A DNA stretch of 64,000 bases from Ctena decussata (taxonomy: Eukaryota > Mollusca > Bivalvia > Lucinida > Lucinidae): positions 74,546,667 through 74,610,666 of the forward strand of contig OZ022509.1 of the NCBI GenBank assembly GCA_963989385.1. Reading direction: 5' to 3'. Both the position numbers and the translations under genes were made by a program. The first letter of the stretch is position 1. Each line of letters opens with the position of its first letter. The notes beneath the pieces were generated by a model. The model worked only from the letters and a program-made list of their open reading frames with translations. It searched no databases and was not told the DNA's origin. Shown piece by piece: positions 11,148-22,640 of this stretch.

Positions 11148-11419
11148 TAAACTGCACAATTTTTAAGCCCAAGATTCTGAAATATAGAGTTTTGGGAAAC
11201 AACAATGTCTCTATCATTTCAGTGAGATCACAGTCCTGGAATATTTTGTTGTTGTCTTGCTCCGTTCACCTCGCATCAAACACAATCACTGTTATGTAGT
11301 TAAGGAACTTAAATTAAGGTATTGCTCAGCCTCTTTTTAAGTGGAACAAAATTACAATCGAACTGCATATTAACATGTCATGACATCAAAATTTGGATCA
11401 AAATGCAAATTAACATGTC

Positions 11420-11580
11420 ATCAAGAGATCATAATGATGTCATGCTGATGGCACTATGTAGTTACATATTAATAATGTCATGCTAGTGTCATTATGACAT
11501 CACCAAACCTGTGCTGTGGCACTGTGTTGTTACACATTAATAATGTCATGCTAGTTTCATTATGACTTCACCAAAACTAC
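11420..11580 (+). repeat. Direct duplication of about 75 bp
   Basis: The block acattaataatgtcatgcta followed by GT(G/T)TCATTATGACATCACCAAA occurs twice (about 11465 and 11530), with a more diverged third start near 11380. Confidence 0.6.
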
Positions 11581-11752
11581 AGGGAATGTTGGACATTGCT
11601 TACGCAATGGCAAGTGGAATTTAATTGAGCCCCAACTAGAGAAAACCAACTAAGTAGTTGTGCGCCCAGCACAGACTCAGATCAGCCTGGGCATCTGCCC
11701 AGAGTCTTTGCTATCCGCATGGAGGTAGCTTAGACACTTAACTACCATTTAA

Positions 11753-11965
11753 AGACAGGAGTGGTACTATATAATGAGGATTAACTTTCACAGTGTCATT
11801 TTTTCTCTTGATCACATAGTGTCAACACCTCTAGTCAGCCAATGAAATTATTGTCACTGGTAATTCTGGTCCACTGATTGGTTGAATAAATTTTCACACC
11901 TTTACCTGTACAGGTAACATAGGCTATTGCTGGGAACCAGACCCCCCGGCAGAGAAGTCCTGTCT
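11753..11965. mobile_element. 213-bp MITE with TTAA duplication (piggyBac-like)
   Basis: Ends AGACAGGA and TCCTGTCT, flanked on both sides by TTAA (11749-11752 and 11966-11969) inside the older hairpin. TTAA duplication is the hallmark of piggyBac-type insertion. The interior is non-coding. Confidence 0.7.
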
Positions 11966-12031
11966 TTAAGCATTTAGCGAAGAGTCTGATCTGACTGGGT
12001 GGATGCACAGGCTGATCTGAGTCTGCGCTGG

Positions 12032-12251
12032 CAGAGGTTTTATTAACCATAAGTCCGTTGGTCCTGGACCAGTGATTTTTGGGCATGACCAGTTGACGTC
12101 TTTGGTAGCTGGTCCTGCAGACCAACTGATTTTGAAATTAAATGAAAACACATGATAACAAAGAATAGCCGAAACATCGAGAGGACCACTTAAATTGTGG
12201 ATAAGTTGGTCCTGTGGACCACCAGTCATGCAGTCCTTAGCAAAATCCCTG
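12032..12251. mobile_element. 220-bp CAG...CTG element with 6-bp duplication (hAT-like)
   Basis: Ends CAGAGGTTTTATTAA and TTAGCAAAATCCCTG are imperfect inverted repeats. CGCTGG is directly repeated at 12026-12031 and 12252-12257. Inside is a second self-complementary stretch (gttggtcctggaccag and CTGGTCCTGCAGACCAACT). Non-coding. Confidence 0.7.
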
Positions 12252-12297
12252 CGCTGGGTGCACAATCACTTTGTTGGTTTTCTTGTGTCGCGGCTCA

Positions 12298-13317
12298 ATT
12301 CATCACAAACAGTTGCTATTCACCCAGCTCAAAATTCCCTAACTTTTTCTGATTTTCCCCCAACATCTTCAAATTTTCCATACCCTTTTACAGATTAATG
12401 TTGATTATATTCTTTAACAGTGGTAAACATATACATGTATCTTGTAAAATTGGGAGCTACTCATGAAAGCATTCCTCTCCTTGGGTGTGAATTCTCGGCT
12501 GTAGGGTTAGCCCCTAATGAAGATGGAGGTAAATTCTGCTATTCAAGGATTATCTTTCCTGAAAGTGAATTCTTTCCCTTTGAGCACAGTAAGTTTTAAT
12601 ATCACTGTATCTAAATCCAAAATCCATTGAAAAAGATAGCCCCTTGCTGGGGCCACCCAACCGAAATTGTGTCTACTGGCCCATTGAATAGGATGCCCTT
12701 AAAATGGTTCTTGATCAATGTTTCTTTTACATATTAAAAACAGATCTGTGGGGACAAGTACAGTATATCTTGTGTTATAAGATGGGGTGGGTGGGGGTCC
12801 CATTCTGAAACAATCTCCAAGATCAAAGTAAGATGGATCTGGGTTTATTTTGGAAGAGAAGACCCCACTTCATAGCTAAATTATGCAAGACTGATTTACA
12901 TACCTGCGGTAATTTTGGAAGGATAAGCTCGTGTCTTATAACAAATAAATACTGTAAAATAAATTCTAGCTTGCCCAGCCAAGTTTTACTTGTCCTGGGC
13001 AGCCAGACAGGGGGTTGTCTGGCCCTGCCTTCAGATTAAGAAAAAAGAAATCCTTTAATTTGTCTTAAGCTAGTTTCATATGAAATCTAAGTTTATGTCG
13101 TGCCTGCTTTAGCAAGGTGAAAATAGGTGTCTGGTTTTTCAACAGTTACTGTCTGTCGGTCATTCTCTTTGTTCACTCACAGTTGCATCAGCCCTTTTGT
13201 TCACAATTGCATTAACCCTTCCATTCCACTTCTCAAATAACAATCATCAAACTTGGCGTAAAGTGGTATTCATGGCTATTGCACATATTTGTACCCTTGA
13301 CCTATATAGAGAGGTGT
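12298..13317. other. No gene recognised
   Basis: Unique-looking, moderately AT-rich sequence. Short frames have no domain-like content. I see no splice-flanked exon and no repeat shared with the rest of the window. Confidence 0.45.
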
Positions 13318-13565
13318 GATAGTCGAGTGGTTACAGTGACTCAATTATGGTGCAGGAGGTCCAAGTTCGAATCTTGGCTTGGGTCATCTTGCAACTGGAA
13401 AACTCTCTCTCTCAACCCAGCAGTAAATGGGTACCTTTTTCAAATCAGAGAAGGATAAGGCAGCAAAAGGAGAGAGATGGGTTCTGCCTTTCATGTGGTC
13501 TGCCTAAAATTCACTAGGGCCTCTAACCCTCACTGCTCCTACAGCCTTCAGGCAATGGAAAACCT
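13318..13565 (+). mobile_element. tRNA-derived SINE
   Basis: A tRNA-like head carries an A-box-like TAGTCGAGTGGTTA and a B-box-like AGTTCGAATCT, as in a leucine or serine tRNA but too degenerate to fold as a working tRNA. A body of about 170 bp of non-tRNA sequence follows. Pol III transcription is inferred from the boxes. Confidence 0.65.
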
Positions 13566-13797
13566 TTACCTTGTTTTTTACCTATTTTTTCATGCTCCAT
13601 GGACTGAAAACATGCTTTGAAGATACTGGTGACTGAAAATAGTCAAGATTTGACCATCTGTATGCAATAAAAGGATACTTCTTTTGGTTCTTTTCTTGTA
13701 CATGATTCTGTAGCCACATTCCCGACACCTGATAGGATCTCTGGCCTTGATCTCATTCTCCATGTGACATTCTGGTGAAAAAATACAACAAATTACA

Positions 13798-14080
13798 ATG
13801 CCACAGATAAGAATGGGTAACAGGGATAATTTAGGGATAATTTTCCTTTAAAACATACATTGTGACCCCTCATTAGAACCGTCTCACCAAGACAAGATAA
13901 GAAGGGGTAACAGGGATTATTTTCCTTTTTTTCCCCCTTTAAAACATACATTGTGACCCCTCATTCAAACCATCTCGCTGAGACTGTTCTAATGAGGGGT
14001 CACAACGTATGTTTTCGTTAATAAGAAAAATTATCTCTGAATTATCCCTCTTACCTTCTTATCTGGAGCTCTGAACTTAG
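13798..14080. mobile_element. Hairpin element, GGGGTCACAACATATG family, one arm duplicated
   Basis: Left-arm pieces (GGGTAACAGGGATAATTT and ATACATTGTGACCCCTCATT) occur twice before the single right arm (AATGAGGGGTCACAACGTAT ... TATCCCTCTTACCTTCTTAT). It looks like a tandem half-copy plus a complete copy. Confidence 0.75.
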
Positions 14081-14275
14081 TTACCATGGAAAGAACAACA
14101 AAGAAAACAATGTAGACTCAAAACAGACTGCTTCTATGACCCAGTCTGATCATAGTTTGAATTGTTTGCCAAAAAATTATTATTTACCAGTATGCTGTTT
14201 TTAGATGACATGTTTAAGATCAATATTACCATTTCTACAGTAGTACACCCATCTTTGGCCTAAAAGTAAAATTCT

Positions 14276-14525
14276 GGGCCTGGTTGTTCAAAACTATGAA
14301 CATCAGTAGTTAACGAGACGTTAAAAATTCAAACATTAATATCTCAAATATGCCAATATTTTTTGTTGATAAAATGTGAGAAGCTTTTGCACTGCAAAAG
14401 CTTCTCACATATTTTAAACAAAAAATATCAGTGTTTGTGGCTATAAAGTCATAAAACATTTAAGGAGTTGACCTCTTAACAAGCTTGTTAGGGTACCATT
14501 AAAAATGCTTTGAGCAACTGGGCCC
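14276..14525. mobile_element. Hairpin element around TGTGAGAAGCTTTTGCA
   Basis: tgggcctggttgttcaaaac at the left mirrors GAGCAACTGGGCCC at the right. The centre is the palindrome ATGTGAGAAGCTTTTGCA followed by TGCAAAAGCTTCTCACAT. A related, interrupted copy spans 44400-45130. Confidence 0.7.
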
Positions 14526-14771
14526 TATTCTTTAACTCTTACCCCCACAGATATATATCATGGTCTGTTGCTTGGCAACTGGCGCTTCCTTTTCTTTAGT
14601 CGGAGAGTCCATTCTCTATTCTTTGTTTTCTGAAACAAGAGAGATTATTCATTGAGAAAATTTGATTTACAAATTTAACATTTTTTCTTACTTTCCACTG
14701 CACTCTACATGTGGCATCTATTTTATTAGAATTGCCTCATCCAGGGGTGTCTAATAGGATGCCACAAAGTA

Positions 14772-14958
14772 TTAGAGCTCCAAATAAGAAGGGATAACAG
14801 GGATAATTTGAAGATAATTTTTCTTATTTCTCAACAAAAACATAGGTTGTGACCCCTCATTCTAATGATGGGTCACAACATATGTATCATGGATAAATAA
14901 GGAAAATTATCCCTAACTTATCCCTGTTACCCCTTCTTATCTGGAGCCCTGAATGTAT
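14772..14958. mobile_element. Hairpin element, GGGGTCACAACATATG family
   Basis: Arms gagctccaaataagaaggga / CCCCTTCTTATCTGGAGC and taacagggataattt / TTATCCCTGTTA, closing on TGACCCCTCATTCTAATGAT and its mirror. About 185 bp and non-coding. Confidence 0.8.
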
Positions 14959-15904
14959 TGTGTAATGGAACAGAATAGTAAACTCAAACACTCATAAGGT
15001 ACTTCTTTTTATTTGAACCTCTGTTATGCTGTGTGTATGTAAATGTAGTGAAAATCAAACTTTGGTGAACTTACATTTAAGCACTCTTTCCCTTAACCAT
15101 AGATATTGCCAAAATTCTGTAGTCACCAAATATGTAATTTACAGTAAAAAAATTAAGATTTCACACCGCCCTGTAAAACAAAAGCAGCACCTCACACAGG
15201 TTTTAACTGAAATGTCCCCCATATGACTACTATGGTCCTCAGATGCTTCAGATAACCAGTGTTCCCAATTTATTTCCCTATAGTTGAAATCACCTCATGA
15301 AACGCAGGAAACTGATGACACCAATTTGTCTTTTTACAAACAGTTAAATTTGTGAAATGACAAATAATCTGTTGATTCTCAATTCCCGTCCTACGTCACA
15401 ACTGCTTCTGTGTCAGTGAGGCGCTTTACGCACTCAGAAAAAACACAAGTCATTAGCCATATGGCCTTTGCAGTTTTAAATGGCAATAACTTGCATAGTT
15501 TTATGAATTTAGAGGAAAAACTTTCAACATCAGTTCAAAACATGATTTTCTCCTGATAAATGTAAATTTTGTTCACAAATTCAAAAATATTGCTGAGATA
15601 TAATGGGTTAAAATAACGTGATTTTCATTTTCAACACTTTTTAATAAGCGCCTGGCTCCGTTTTGACCTGGTAATTCTGTGGAACTCTTCGATTGGAGAT
15701 CTGTTTAGTGCAAAATAACCGGGTGACGAGAATCAAGAATCAACGGATCTGCACATTATTTGACATTTTATCCTTTTTGTCCATTTCTGTATTCTGTATT
15801 AAAGCCCAAAGGCCATAGACACACGCTGGTAAATCTTCTTGAGCACTGGTATTTACATCATGGGTATACTCTTGCGGTATTTGGTGTATTTGGTGGTGCG
15901 TGAC
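14959..15904. other. No gene recognised
   Basis: Mostly AT-rich with short random frames. 15360-15830 is slightly more GC-rich but shows no coding pattern, clear inverted repeat or match elsewhere in the window. Confidence 0.45.
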
Positions 15905-16452
15905 TTAACTGACTATTGGTTTGATGTTCGTGTGGCAAAACGTTTAGTTGCTGCCACATATGTTTCTAACAAGCTGATGATACATGTTCTCCAGTCTGTG
16001 AAATCTTCATCTTTTTTTGCTGTTAATAGTATGTTATGTTCAGATCCAGTTGGACTATGCCATGTTTCAAACAACTTCTTTCTCATGATTTGCGCCAATG
16101 ACCTGGACTTGGAAGATCCCAAAGTATGCCAATATTCTGGTTTGGCTTTGGAAGGCTGCAAACTATCTTGGTAGCTGAGTATTTTTTTCTAGACTGTGGA
16201 TTGCAATCCCTGTATTTGATATCAAGTCAGCCAACTGTATGTTCATCTTCCCAAATGGCAATACTCTGTGCTCCACCACATCCGAGTCAACAAATTTATC
16301 CCAGGTAACTTTTATACACGACTCATTGCCTTTCATTAACACTTTGGCCGCTTGCCTAACTGCTAACTCTTCTCTCCTGATTGTAAGTGGTTTTATCCCC
16401 GCTTCTCCCATTTCCATTTTATCCGTTTGGTTTGGTTTGTTTCAAGGCCATA
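15905..16452 (-). pseudogene. Broken gag/ORF1-like retroelement reading frame
   Basis: Read on the minus strand it begins MALKQTKPN (about 16452), then after a frameshift continues KMEMGEAGIKPLTIRREELA, KVTWDKFVDSDVVEHRV and ADLISNTGIAIHSLEKN. It shifts frame again near 16162 to MQPSKAKPEYWHTLGSSKSR and TCIISLLETYVAATKRFAT. The composition (charged, K/R-rich, with a TYVAATKRFAT motif) resembles multi-copy, transposon-associated proteins I have seen in bivalve genomes, probably a gag-like ORF1. At least two frameshifts mean it is dead. The family name is my inference; no zinc knuckle is visible. Confidence 0.5.
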
Positions 16453-16980
16453 ATTAGCCGCGCTGTCTCACTTGTATAAACTACTATAAGTAAAGTCCCA
16501 TTTCCGTTGTAATTTCCCAGACCTGTTTATCGCGAAAACCCATGACAATGAGGCAATACGAGCACATAACCAATCCAGCACGGAAAAGGTATCTAAGAAA
16601 ATTTCACTCATCACGCTGCAAGAACTTATTCAGAATAAAATAACGAACATTCTTCGTAGATATTCATATATTTACATTTTTTTTCTCTCTTATCTTACGT
16701 CTTGCTTCCGAAAAGTGATCGAGGTTAATGAAACGCTCGCAGTTAATCTCGGTCAGATAAAAGCCAGACCATTGTTGTTGTTATAGAAGAGCTCCGCCGT
16801 TGACTTGTCGGCGAGCCGTCGATGTCGACGTCACAGGGATACCGTTTATCTTCTTTTTACCTTCTCTGGTATTATATCCCTCCTCGTATAGGCCAAAGGC
16901 TACCCCGCATTACCATATATAAAGTGTCTTTTTTCTTCTGTATTTACCGCCTTTCTGTAGGCACACATGGATATCCTAAG

Positions 16981-17105
<125 letters not shown>

Positions 17106-17276
17106 GTTTACTGCGTCACCCTCTACTGAGTGTTATGCGCAGGGTTAGTAAGAATAAAAGTAAAAAAATGATAGTGAGATCTAAAAGAATGATAGTGAGA
17201 TTAGAAAAAAGATGAAAGTATTAGTATTGTTAGCAAAGTAATGAGATAAAAGCAGGGTAAAAACAGATCTTATTTT

Positions 17277-17838
17277 CTATGGCCTTTGATGATTTATCTT
17301 GCTCACTTCTAGCTTGAAGGAGTCAAGATCTTTTAAGAGAACGATACCTGTAGGGAGCCGGTTCCACAAAACAACAGTCATTGGAAAAAAGGAATACCGG
17401 TAATAATCTGTAGTAGCATGTACCTGGCGGAAACTTAGTGGATGCATGTGACGAGATAATCTGATGGGACGCTCAAAATATGAAGGCATTGGCACGGCAA
17501 CAAGACCATACGTGATCTTATAGAACATCGCGAGGCGAGCATCATATCGGCGATTTTCTAAGGAGCGCCAACCGAGGTTACTCAGCATCTCAGTTACACT
17601 ATCATACGAGGAATATCTACTTGTCACCCATCTGGCAGCCCTTCTTTGCAACATTTCTACTTTTTGGATATTCTGTTTTGTGAAAGGGCTCCAGACGGTG
17701 GAGGCATACTCAACCTGGGGTCGGACTAAAGTTTTATAGTCTAATTCTTTTACGGACTGATTTTTAGTTCTAATATTTCTTTTAACAAAACCTAAAGTTC
17801 TATTAGCCTTATTTGTAATTTCATTTAGTCTTATGGTA
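17277..17838 (-). pseudogene. 3' end of a non-LTR retrotransposon reverse transcriptase
   Basis: The minus-strand frame is open from about 17838 to the stop near 17277. It reads NKANRTLGFVKRNI, KTLVRPQVEYASTVWSP, VEMLQRRAARWVTSRY, then YYRYSFFPMTVVLWNRLPTG. The LVRPxxEYAxxVWxP and QRRAARW signatures belong to the C-terminal (thumb and downstream) part of reverse transcriptases in jockey/CR1-like LINEs. The catalytic core and endonuclease are missing, as expected for a 5'-truncated insertion. This fragment has no internal stop, so it is fairly young or lucky. Degraded relatives lie at 18225-18620 and 58826-59275. Confidence 0.85.
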
Positions 17839-18224
17839 AACTATTATTCCCTACAGAAGGGACTGGCAACAATATTGATTTCCGAATCGTCTTTGCTGTA
17901 TTTATGTGCAAGACACCTTGAACCACCCAAAAAACCTGGGTCAAATATCCAGATACTAACCGAGCCAGACGTTGCTTAACTAGCAACCACGTCGCCATAA
18001 AAGCATGCTTCTACAGCAAGGCGCTAGTAGTGGTATATACACCCATTCACTACATATGTCCCAGTAACTACAGCCTTTGTACATCTACATCGACCAATAA
18101 AGTGCATGGCCAATATTGGCATAGTCGCACTGTTAATATCATTAAAATATTCGTGCTTGGAGGTTCTTATGTACTGTAAAAATCAGTTAAAACATGTTCA
18201 AAAGGCCGATTACAATCACGGTCT
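17839..18224. other. No feature recognised
   Basis: Unique-looking sequence between two LINE fragments; no coding signal. Confidence 0.4.
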
Positions 18225-18620
18225 TACGATACTCGCACCGACGAGGAGCTTGAGGTTGTCTGAAGTTGGTGCTGCCCAATATGACATTGGCAGGCAGACC
18301 ATTCCAAAGAAGGACCGTTGGTGAAAAGAAGGATCTCTTTCCTACAGATAATCAGGAGTTGAAATTCTCAAATAGTCTTTCTACTGTTCATTTCGTTGTT
18401 GCTCGAATTATCTCTAAACCTCGCTCCCAATATGGCTCCGGGGAATGTATTCATGACAGACACCGCATTCTGTTCATTCAAAGACAGCCCTCATGTTATA
18501 TTTGATTTGCGCTGCATCAAAAACCACGTGTGAACAGGGATCCAGACCGTATGCCACTCCAAACTGGTTCTTTGACAAGTTGAATGCATGTACGACGGAT
18601 GGTCAAGCAATTCTCGGCCC
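18225..18620 (-). pseudogene. Degraded LINE reverse transcriptase C-terminal fragment
   Basis: The minus strand reads VGKRSFFSPTVLLWNGLPAN near 18330-18270, which matches YYRYSFFPMTVVLWNRLPTG of the fragment at 17277. Upstream traces (about 18590-18400) are spread over several frames with stops. Same LINE group, older copy. Confidence 0.6.
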
Positions 18621-19555
18621 AAGATACTTTTAGTGAATCTGCTCTTGCGTGTTTAGAATTCATTTAATGTAATAAGTAAATAAGTAGTCATTCACTTTCT
18701 GCAGAAGTTCCAAAAAATTCTGGAGAACGTTTTTTATAAAGTTCCTAAAACACAAGGGGGTGGCCTGCTTTTAAAATTACATTAAGAATCCATTTGTCTT
18801 ACATTACTTTGAAGTGTTAACAATTCCTCTCCCGGACACGCATAGCATGCATCTCTGATAGTGCACTATCTGCAAAAACTCTAAAAATAGACACTTCCTA
18901 AAAATTAATATTTGCTTTTAATTCTGAAATTGTTGAATTTACAGGGATGCCACTGGACATACGAGTATATTTGCAAAATCAATTACAAATTGTTTGACTT
19001 TGCAAAAGTTATGGTCGGCCAAAGAGTTATACAGTGCACTCATAGAGATAGCTATAAAAAAAGAAGTGTAGTCTCATTGATACTGACGATGAATTCCCGA
19101 AATTTGGTGATTGTTGCCCTATGATACTCTCCTCTTACTGTGATAATGTGTTTATTTTCCAGTTTTCTGTTAAAAGAGCCAAAGGGCTAATGTTAACTCA
19201 TGTTGTAAAATTCGAAGCCGGCTGTACATAAAGTTTCTTTTGCTCTTATGCTTTGTAGAATGGTTGTTTAAAATTAGCACCTCGAATCTACTGTAAATGT
19301 TTCAGAACATGGCCAGGCCGGGAACATTTTGAAGACCCTCATATGGAATGATAAACAAGAAAGAAGTTAAATGCACCCGCGTTTCTTAACTTATTTCCCA
19401 CTTGGCGGGCACGGCCGAAACACAGTATGGCTTTCAGTTACCGTTGGTCAATTACTTTGAGAAAAAAATTGTATGACACTGCACATGACCAAACACTGAG
19501 CGCACTGGATACTTGAAGAACTTGATTTATGTAACCCATATTCTGGAATAACAAA
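18621..19555. other. No gene recognised
   Basis: AT-rich, no domain-like frame, no repeat match within the window. Confidence 0.45.
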
Positions 19556-19792
19556 TGAGCCGCGACACGAGAAAACCAACAAAGTCGTTTTGCGCCCAGC
19601 GCACACTCAGATCAGCCTGGTTATCTACCAAGCATGATCAGACTCTTCGCTAAGCGCTTAAAGGGTAGCTAAGGGTATAGCTACCTTCATGCGAACAGCG
19701 AAGACTCTGATCAGACTGGGCGGATGCCCAGGCTGATCTGAGTCTGCGCTGGGCGCACAACTACTTTGTTGGTCTTCTCGTGTCGCGGCTCA
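19556..19792. mobile_element. MITE-like hairpin, GAGCCGCGACACGAG family, best-preserved copy
   Basis: tgagccgcgacacgagaaaa at the left is an almost perfect mirror of TTCTCGTGTCGCGGCTCA at the right. Internal arms CTCAGATCAGCCTGG and CCAGGCTGATCTGAG surround the loop TAAAGGGTAGCTAAGGGTAT. Confidence 0.9.
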
Positions 19793-19939
19793 AATAACTG
19801 CCCGAAAGTATTAATGCAAAATTGAAAAGATTAATCTGGTGGAAAGAACTTGAGGTCGATAATATCATTCTGTTGTTGCATTACCTGCAAAGTAATGATC
19901 TGTAGGCGAATGGCGATCCGCGCGGAAATACCAATTCGC

Positions 19940-21756
19940 ATTAAAGGATCCCGAAACCGTAATTTTGCCAAAACGAGTTTGCCACCCAGATAAAATGATA
20001 GAAATGATAAAGGGCGATATTCAAGCTCTTGAGAGAGAACGCAAAACTCTCGCCGATTTACAGATAGATCAAAATGATAATTTCCATCATTCTGACCAAG
20101 AAGAAAGTGAAACTACTGAAATTTTAAGTGAAATATCCGAAGCCCCGAAACAGTGCGGGACAGCTGAAAAACAAAGGAATAGTCAAAGATCTTAAGCCAT
20201 GAAAACAATAGCTGACCATGACATTTCACAAGTATCAGACATGGGATGCTTTTTGGTGAAAGGCATTGGTGGTTAAAAATATGCAGTAACATTATAGAAT
20301 CTTGCCAGTGTCCCTCTACTGGTCGTTGTTATCACATTTTGTCTGCTATGATGGCAATAGGCCAAGAACCTGGTCAAGACAAAAAGCCTGTAAAAACTCG
20401 GTTGCGCAAAAAACAGCAGAGCTCGGAAAGATAAAAAAACAGGGACAAAACGGGAGAGGAAGGGCGATATACATGTAAATGAAACTTTGATTAATGCAGA
20501 ATCAGACTCTATAATAGTAAACAAAAGTGCCTTAGACGATGATTTGTCCTTCGCGCCCGATACAGAAGGGAAAATTAGTGTCTCCCATTCAATTCCAAAA
20601 CCAAACAAAAATAAAAGCACCAATGCTAATGTAAACGAAAGGTCAACTATTTGAATTGTCCAAAGTACAGACCTGCTAACCCCCAAAACGCCCAAGGTAG
20701 TTATAGTATCCCCTGTCCGAACCCCAAAATCAGTTTTGAAAAAGTCGAAGAAAAATCCTGTTTTCGAACCCGAAGAATCTGACTTACCAGTACCTAAAAG
20801 AAAGAAGCTTGGAATGCCTTCAGATACACCTGCATTTCCACCAAAGTCAAATGCGAAGAAGTTTTAATGGAGCTAAACGAGTCCAGAAATGACAACCTTA
20901 CAGAAATAATCGAAGCCGACATAGCGGATGAAATCAGTCCTGATACGCCGACGTTTTTGGCTAGAGCATTTTGCTTTAAAGGACAACGAAAAGGAATGTA
21001 TTTCGAAAAATGGGAAACTTAATTCTCAGATAATAGAGGCGGTAAATATGATAGTACGTAAACAGTTTTTATTTAAATCTGGGTTACAGCTTCCTGAAAA
21101 AGTACCTAAATTTTTAGCAAAAGAGTGCCGCTGGCACATACACACTGAAACAGTTATGAATGCCATCCCGAATAGTAAAACACTTGCGTGCCAGATTCAC
21201 CACACTGACAGAGACCACTGGGTAGTTTGATTTCGAGACGAAACAGACAGTTTATTTATGTTCGGTAGTCTTGGTTTCGATAGGCCGACGCGATTTGTTA
21301 TGACGCCCAGTCTCGCTATTCAGCTAGGACTGTTATATGGGCGAAATTCAAACCAAGACTTAGAAATAATTTTAATTGAAACACAGAAACAGACAAACGG
21401 CATCGACTGCGGTTTCCTTGCCATAGTTCTTTGACAGAATTCTGTTTATCTGGAAATTTAAACCCTGATATTTGTTTCGATACCAAGAAAATGCGAGCTC
21501 ATTTGTTAACTTGTTTGGTATCTGGTATACTGTCAATCTTTCCTACTGCGCCAAAGAGGAAAAACACTAGGGCTCGAAATCGTCCCAAACATCTATCTAT
21601 TCAGATAAAACTGCATTGCTCCTGTCGACTACCAGATTGTGTTGGAGACATGGTAAAATGCGAAGCATGTAAAATCTGGTATCACAAATTCTGTGCGAAA
21701 GCTAGCGCTAATCCACTATGTTTAACAAACATTTTTTCTGTAGCAAATGTTTAGAT
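19940..21756 (+). pseudogene. Broken ULP1-like cysteine protease gene with C-terminal PHD-type zinc finger (probable transposon gene)
   Basis: The coding pattern runs through several frames. 19965-20195 starts MPKRVCHPDKMIEMIKGDIQ and is acidic. About 20440-20870 is a low-complexity basic linker (TPKTPKVVIVSPVRTPKSVL). About 20930-21430 is protease-like: LNSQIIEAVNMIVRKQF, then a histidine in HTDRDHWVV, then the cysteine in ETQKQTNGIDCGFLAIVL. After a frameshift, 21431-21754 ends in a finger CSCRLPDCVGDMVKCEACKI with YHKFC. The order H ... QxxGxDCG is that of C48/ULP1 peptidases, which cut SUMO-like proteins. Multi-copy ULP1-plus-PHD genes are often carried by DNA transposons in invertebrates. 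Several frameshifts and stops mark it as a pseudogene. The transposon link is inferred, since no terminal repeats were found. Confidence 0.7.
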
Positions 21757-21885
21757 TAAAAAAATAAATACAAAGCTGAAGTTGTCATATAAAAACGCCA
21801 AGACAAAGCGGAATGGCAGATTCTCCATCATTAGTTAAGTAGTTAAGAGAACTCCTGTCTAAGCCTATGGACACATGAAGTCGAA

Positions 21886-22012
21886 ATGACGTCGTATGAC
21901 ATCGCTACAACGTCATCACGTCGCAACGACATCAGATTGACGTTATTACGACTCTAAGTGCATCACGTCACAGCCACGTCAGTACGACGTCATTTCGACG
22001 TCATTTTCCTGC
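21886..22012. repeat. ACGTC/GACGT-rich short repeat cluster
   Basis: More than ten ACGTC or GACGT words in about 125 bp, irregularly spaced (cgtcacgtcg-like and GTACGACGTCATTTCGACGT). Either a worn minisatellite or a cluster of CRE/ATF-like half-sites. Confidence 0.5.
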
Positions 22013-22123
22013 TGGAAGTATGTTTTGTTTCTGTCAAATGCGAGACATAGATGTCGCTATAAAGGATACCTGTCTATCTCTGGAACTATTCAATTAAATT
22101 CCCCCAGACAATGATGGATAGAG

Positions 22124-22640
22124 TCATTAATTTATGTTATGCCTATAGCTAGAAAGGAGACAGGCTCAAACCAATCATTTATTTATGTTATGCCTACAGC
22201 TAGAAAGGAGAGAGGCTCAAACCAATCATTAATTTATGTTATGCCTACAGCTAGAAAGGAGAGAGGCTCAAACCAATCATTAATTTATGTTATGCCTACA
22301 GCTAGAAAGGAGAGAGGCTCAAACCAATCATTTATTTATGTTATGCCTACAGCTAGAAAGGAGAGAGGCTCAAACCAATCATTAATTTATGTTATGCCTA
22401 CAGCTAGAAAGGAGAGAGGCTCAAACCAATCATTAATTTATGTTATGCCTACAGCTAGAAAGGAGAGAGGCTCAAACCAATCATTAATTTATGTAATGCC
22501 TACAGCTAGAAAGGAGAGAGGCTCAAACCAATCATTAATTTATGTAATGCCTACAGCTAGAAAGGAGAGAGGCTCAAACCAATCATTAATTTATGTTATG
22601 CCTACAGCTAGAAAGGAGAGCGGCTCAAACCAACCATTTA
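22124..22640 (+). repeat. 51-bp tandem array, about ten units
   Basis: The unit contains atgcctacagctagaaagga, gagaggctcaaaccaatcat and TAATTTATGTT. Units differ at only a few sites (t/a in ttatgt(t/a)atg and cattta/cattaa). Because 51 is a multiple of three, one frame stays open as MPTARKERGSNQSLIYV repeats (178 codons). No splice context or flanking coding sequence suggests a gene. Confidence 0.95.

Larger units (their letters stand above)
11626..12297. mobile_element. GAGCCGCGACACGAG-family hairpin split by two other transposons
   Basis: The left end tgagccccaactagagaaaa and right end TTTTCTTGTGTCGCGGCTCA belong to one hairpin element. Removing 11753-11965 and 12032-12251, with one copy of each flanking duplication, gives a normal-length family member. 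It therefore predates both insertions. Confidence 0.8.

Noticed and set aside
14780..14805. Sequence close to the I-SceI homing endonuclease site (AGGGATAACAGGG-A-TAAT)
   Set aside because: It has an extra base relative to the I-SceI site, it is part of a multi-copy hairpin arm, and no endonuclease gene is present; coincidence.
15839..16174. 111-codon plus-strand frame
   Set aside because: Antisense to the gag-like pseudogene; the minus-strand reading has the coherent family-like sequence.
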